Assembly: GCA_900540595.1 (NCBI GenBank)
Contig: UQGL01000063.1
Location: forward strand, 1 to 7,321
Direction of reading: 5' to 3'
Source: an uncultured Oscillospiraceae bacterium
GTDB taxonomy: Bacteria; Bacillota; Clostridia; Oscillospirales; Ruminococcaceae
Length of the DNA stretch: 7,321 nt
In this document: piece after piece, positions 5,539-7,321 of the stretch
Position numbering within the stretch: the first letter of the stretch is position 1
How the letters are laid out: each line of letters begins with the position of its first letter
Program-made: the position numbers and the translations under genes
Notes under the pieces: model-generated
Databases searched by the model: none
Told to the model about the DNA's origin: nothing
Seen by the model: the letters and a program-made list of their open reading frames with translations, nothing else

Positions 5539-7157
5539 CTGTCCCACTTATCGCACAGCGCCGCGATCTGGCCCGCAAATTTTGCAAGGTCCTTGTTGGC
5601 ACCGCCCTGATTGTGGCGGATGACCTCCAGCAGGCGCTGGCCCATATTGTAAAGTCGGTCGTAGGCCGCGCTGGTGCGCACAGCGGCGGCCGTCTTTGTG
5701 CGGAGGATCTTCTGGGTGTTGCCTACCTCGGCGCAGGCGACCCGCCCCTCGGCCGCGATCCAGATCGAGCCGTTGTAGGGGGCCTCGGCCTCATAGCCCT
5801 CGCTCTTGAGATGGTCCGCCCAATGCTCGGCCACAGCGTCCTCACCGTGGTTGACAAAGATAAAGCGCGGCTTTTCGTCAAAGGCGCGGAGCCATTCCTC
5901 CAGCCCGTCCTTGTCCGCATGGCCCGAAAGCCCGCCCAGCTGGGCGATGCGCGCCCGTACCTGCACCGGCTCGCCGAAAAGCTTTACCTCCTGCGCACCG
6001 TTGACCAGCGCGTTGCCCAGCGTGCCGGGGCTTTGGTAGCCCACAAACAGCACCGTACACTCCGGCCGCCAGAGGTTGTACTTCAGGTGATGGCGGATGC
6101 GGCCCGCATCGCACATGCCGGCCGCCGAGATGATGACCTTGGGCGTTTCATCGCCGTTGATGGCCACCGACTGCTCCTTCGTCTCGCTGATATACAGGCC
6201 GGGGAACTGCAGCGGGTTTTCACCGCTCTGCACCAGTGCAAGCGCCTCCTCGTCATAGCACTCGGCAAAATTTTCGCGGAAGATCGTGGTGGACTTGCTG
6301 GCAAGCGGGCTGTCCACAAAAACCGGGAAATTGCCGTGGCCCTTGATGCGGCCCTCGGCCTTGATCTGGCGGATGAAATAGAGCAGCTCCTGCGTGCGTC
6401 CGACCGCAAAGCTGGGGATGACCACATTGCCGCCCTTGTCAAAGGTGGACTGCAGTATACCGCTCAGCTCGCCGAGGTAGTCCGGCTTCGGCCCGTGGCT
6501 GCGGTCGCCGTAGGTGGACTCCATGACCAGATAGTCGGCATGGCCGGGGTTGGCCGGGTCACGGATGAGCGGCTGATGCCTGTTGCCGATATCACCCGAG
6601 AAAACGATGATCTCCGGCGCGCGGCCCGCCTCTGTAATGCGCAGCGAGATCGACGCGCTGCCCAGCAGGTGGCCCACATCGGTAAACCGCATCTCCATAC
6701 GGCCGGCAGGGCCGTCAAACAGGGTCTGCCATGCCTCATAGGGGCAGGACACGAACTGCTTCATGACGTTTTGGGCATCCTCGACCGTGTAGTCCGGCTC
6801 GATCATCTCGGCGCCGCTGCGCATCGCCTTGCGGTTTTTCCACTCGGCCTCCTGCTCCTGAATGTGGGCGGAGTCCTCGAGCATGATGCCGCAGAGGTCG
6901 CGGGTGGCCTCGGTCGTGTAGATGGGGCCGCGGTAGCCGTTTTTGTACAGGTACGGGATGCGCCCCGAGTGGTCGATATGGGCATGGGTCAGCAGCAGCG
7001 CCTCATAGGTGCCGGGGGCATAGGGCAGGTCGGCATTTTCGTAGACATCGCGGCCCTGCTCCATGCCGCAATCGATCAGGATGCGGTGGCCCGCTGCCTC
7101 CAGCTGGGTGCAGCTGCCGGTGACCTCACGGTCAGCACCTAAGAATGTGAGTTTCAT
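5535..7157 (-). CDS. Metallo-beta-lactamase-fold hydrolase with beta-CASP/RNA-specificity domain (CPSF73-like, probable RNase)
   Basis: The 540-residue protein carries the full zinc-site set. Motif 2 is THAHIDHSG (His58, His60, Asp62, His63), motif 3 is DVGHLLGSA (His163) and motif 4 is FSGDIG (Asp189). The inserted beta-CASP domain follows: motif A MESTYGDR (Glu213), the segment VDSPLASK (282-289), motif B GRIRHHL (His356/His357) and motif C LSGHAD (His413). IFVNHGE (433-439) is the usual closing element. Such proteins are homologues of CPSF73/Ysh1 and of bacterial enzymes such as Thermus TTHA0252, and cleave RNA in the cytoplasm. About 75 residues after 465 form an extra C-terminal part ending in a predicted helical region. 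AAGGGGG lies 6 nt before ATG 7157. It is the first gene of the operon, and its TGA overlaps the next gene's ATG. All catalytic residues are present, so it is probably active. Confidence 0.93.
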   Translation of the reverse strand: MKLTFLGADREVTGSCTQLEAAGHRILIDCGMEQGRDVYENADLPYAPGTYEALLLTHAHIDHSGRIPYLYKNGYRGPIYTTEATRDLCGIMLEDSAHIQEQEAEWKNRKAMRSGAEMIEPDYTVEDAQNVMKQFVSCPYEAWQTLFDGPAGRMEMRFTDVGHLLGSASISLRITEAGRAPEIIVFSGDIGNRHQPLIRDPANPGHADYLVMESTYGDRSHGPKPDYLGELSGILQSTFDKGGNVVIPSFAVGRTQELLYFIRQIKAEGRIKGHGNFPVFVDSPLASKSTTIFRENFAECYDEEALALVQSGENPLQFPGLYISETKEQSVAINGDETPKVIISAAGMCDAGRIRHHLKYNLWRPECTVLFVGYQSPGTLGNALVNGAQEVKLFGEPVQVRARIAQLGGLSGHADKDGLEEWLRAFDEKPRFIFVNHGEDAVAEHWADHLKSEGYEAEAPYNGSIWIAAEGRVACAEVGNTQKILRTKTAAAVRTSAAYDRLYNMGQRLLEVIRHNQGGANKDLAKFAGQIAALCDKWDR

Positions 7158-7177
7158 GTGGGTCCCCCTTTGGTCAA

Positions 7178-7183
7178 ATAATA
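7178..7183 (-). promoter_or_regulatory. Possible -10 box TATTAT of the beta-CASP operon
   Basis: On the minus strand TATTAT matches five of six consensus bases in the only AT-rich patch upstream of the operon. It predicts a start near 7171 and a leader of about 14 nt holding only the AAGGGGG site (7164-7170). No good -35 lies 17 bp upstream (ACCCGC), so the call is weak. Confidence 0.3.
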
Positions 7184-7238
7184 CATATGTTTGGTGGGCG
7201 GCGGGTGGGGTATAGGGATATTGGGCAAGGTGCGATGC

Positions 7239-7258
7239 GGGGCGTCGAGGACGCCGCC
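7239..7258. repeat. GC-rich imperfect inverted repeat in the intergenic region
   Basis: GGCGTC (7241-7246) pairs with GACGCC (7250-7255) across the loop GAG. The stem extends by GG/CC past a single bulged G (7256). On the minus strand the flank reads CTGTAGGGGGCGGCG. Elements of this style, a TGTAGGGG-type border next to a GC palindrome, recur between genes in Oscillospiraceae genomes as far as I recall. No second copy is present in this window. No T-run follows, so it is not a standard terminator. Confidence 0.5.
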
Positions 7259-7299
7259 CCCTACAGCTAAAGGATAAAGGAGTTCTAAAGGCACAGTGC

Positions 7300-7321
7300 G
7301 GCGGCCTGAGGGCAGGCCGCC
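7300..7321. repeat. Perfect 9-bp-stem hairpin at the right window edge
   Basis: GGCGGCCTG (7300-7308) pairs with CAGGCCGCC (7313-7321) around the loop AGGG. The window ends on the last base of the stem, so the stem may be longer, and a following T-run that would make it a terminator cannot be seen. It may belong to a neighbouring gene outside the window or to the same repeat cluster as 7239-7258. Confidence 0.6.

Noticed and set aside
5613..7142. A 509-codon open frame on the plus strand opposite the beta-CASP gene
   Set aside because: Its product has no recognisable motif and looks like a GC-rich antisense shadow; the opposite strand encodes all metallo-beta-lactamase and beta-CASP motifs in order with a good ribosome binding site.

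Overview
The window is a GC-rich, fully bacterial segment with six intact protein-coding genes and no RNA gene, CRISPR array, transposase or phage gene that I can recognise. Gene content (a MocR-type regulator, an ECF vitamin-transporter S component, DUF5662, a bacterial beta-CASP hydrolase), Gram-positive-style purine-rich ribosome binding sites, strong hairpin-plus-T-run terminators and high GC together suggest a gut Clostridia member of the Oscillospiraceae/Ruminococcaceae (Gemmiger, Subdoligranulum or Faecalibacterium-like). That taxonomic guess is inference and was not tested against a database.

Left region (1-2300): a MocR/PdxR-like GntR-aminotransferase fusion regulator on the minus strand (76-1470) is divergent from an ECF transporter S component on the plus strand (1594-2247). 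They share a 123-bp intergenic region holding a clear TATAAT box for the transporter, a poor -35 and several short palindromes. MocR regulators are PLP-dependent and often control an adjacent, divergently transcribed gene. The natural model is therefore a PLP-sensing switch over uptake of a vitamin, plausibly a B6 vitamer. The transporter ends at a strong intrinsic terminator (2269-2297). Downstream of mocR, at the left edge, lie a 15-bp-stem hairpin and a 12-bp palindrome.

Middle region (2300-3690): a monocistronic, membrane-anchored or secreted SGNH/GDSL hydrolase (2413-3639) carries a long Thr-Pro-Glu-Pro tail. It converges on the right-hand operon at a bidirectional 12-bp-stem terminator (3647-3682).

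Right region (3684-7157): three overlapping minus-strand genes form a tight operon, read from right to left. They are a beta-CASP metallo-beta-lactamase-fold RNA hydrolase (5535-7157), a multi-spanning membrane protein of unknown function with a GT-C-like layout (4207-5538), and a small DUF5662 protein (3684-4223) starting at a TTG inside the preceding gene. The right edge (7158-7321) has no gene but holds two GC-rich inverted repeats that look like dispersed intergenic elements. No wholly new system is obvious. The most useful leads are the divergent MocR/ECF pair with its operator-like palindromes, and the three-gene coupled operon with two uncharacterised members.
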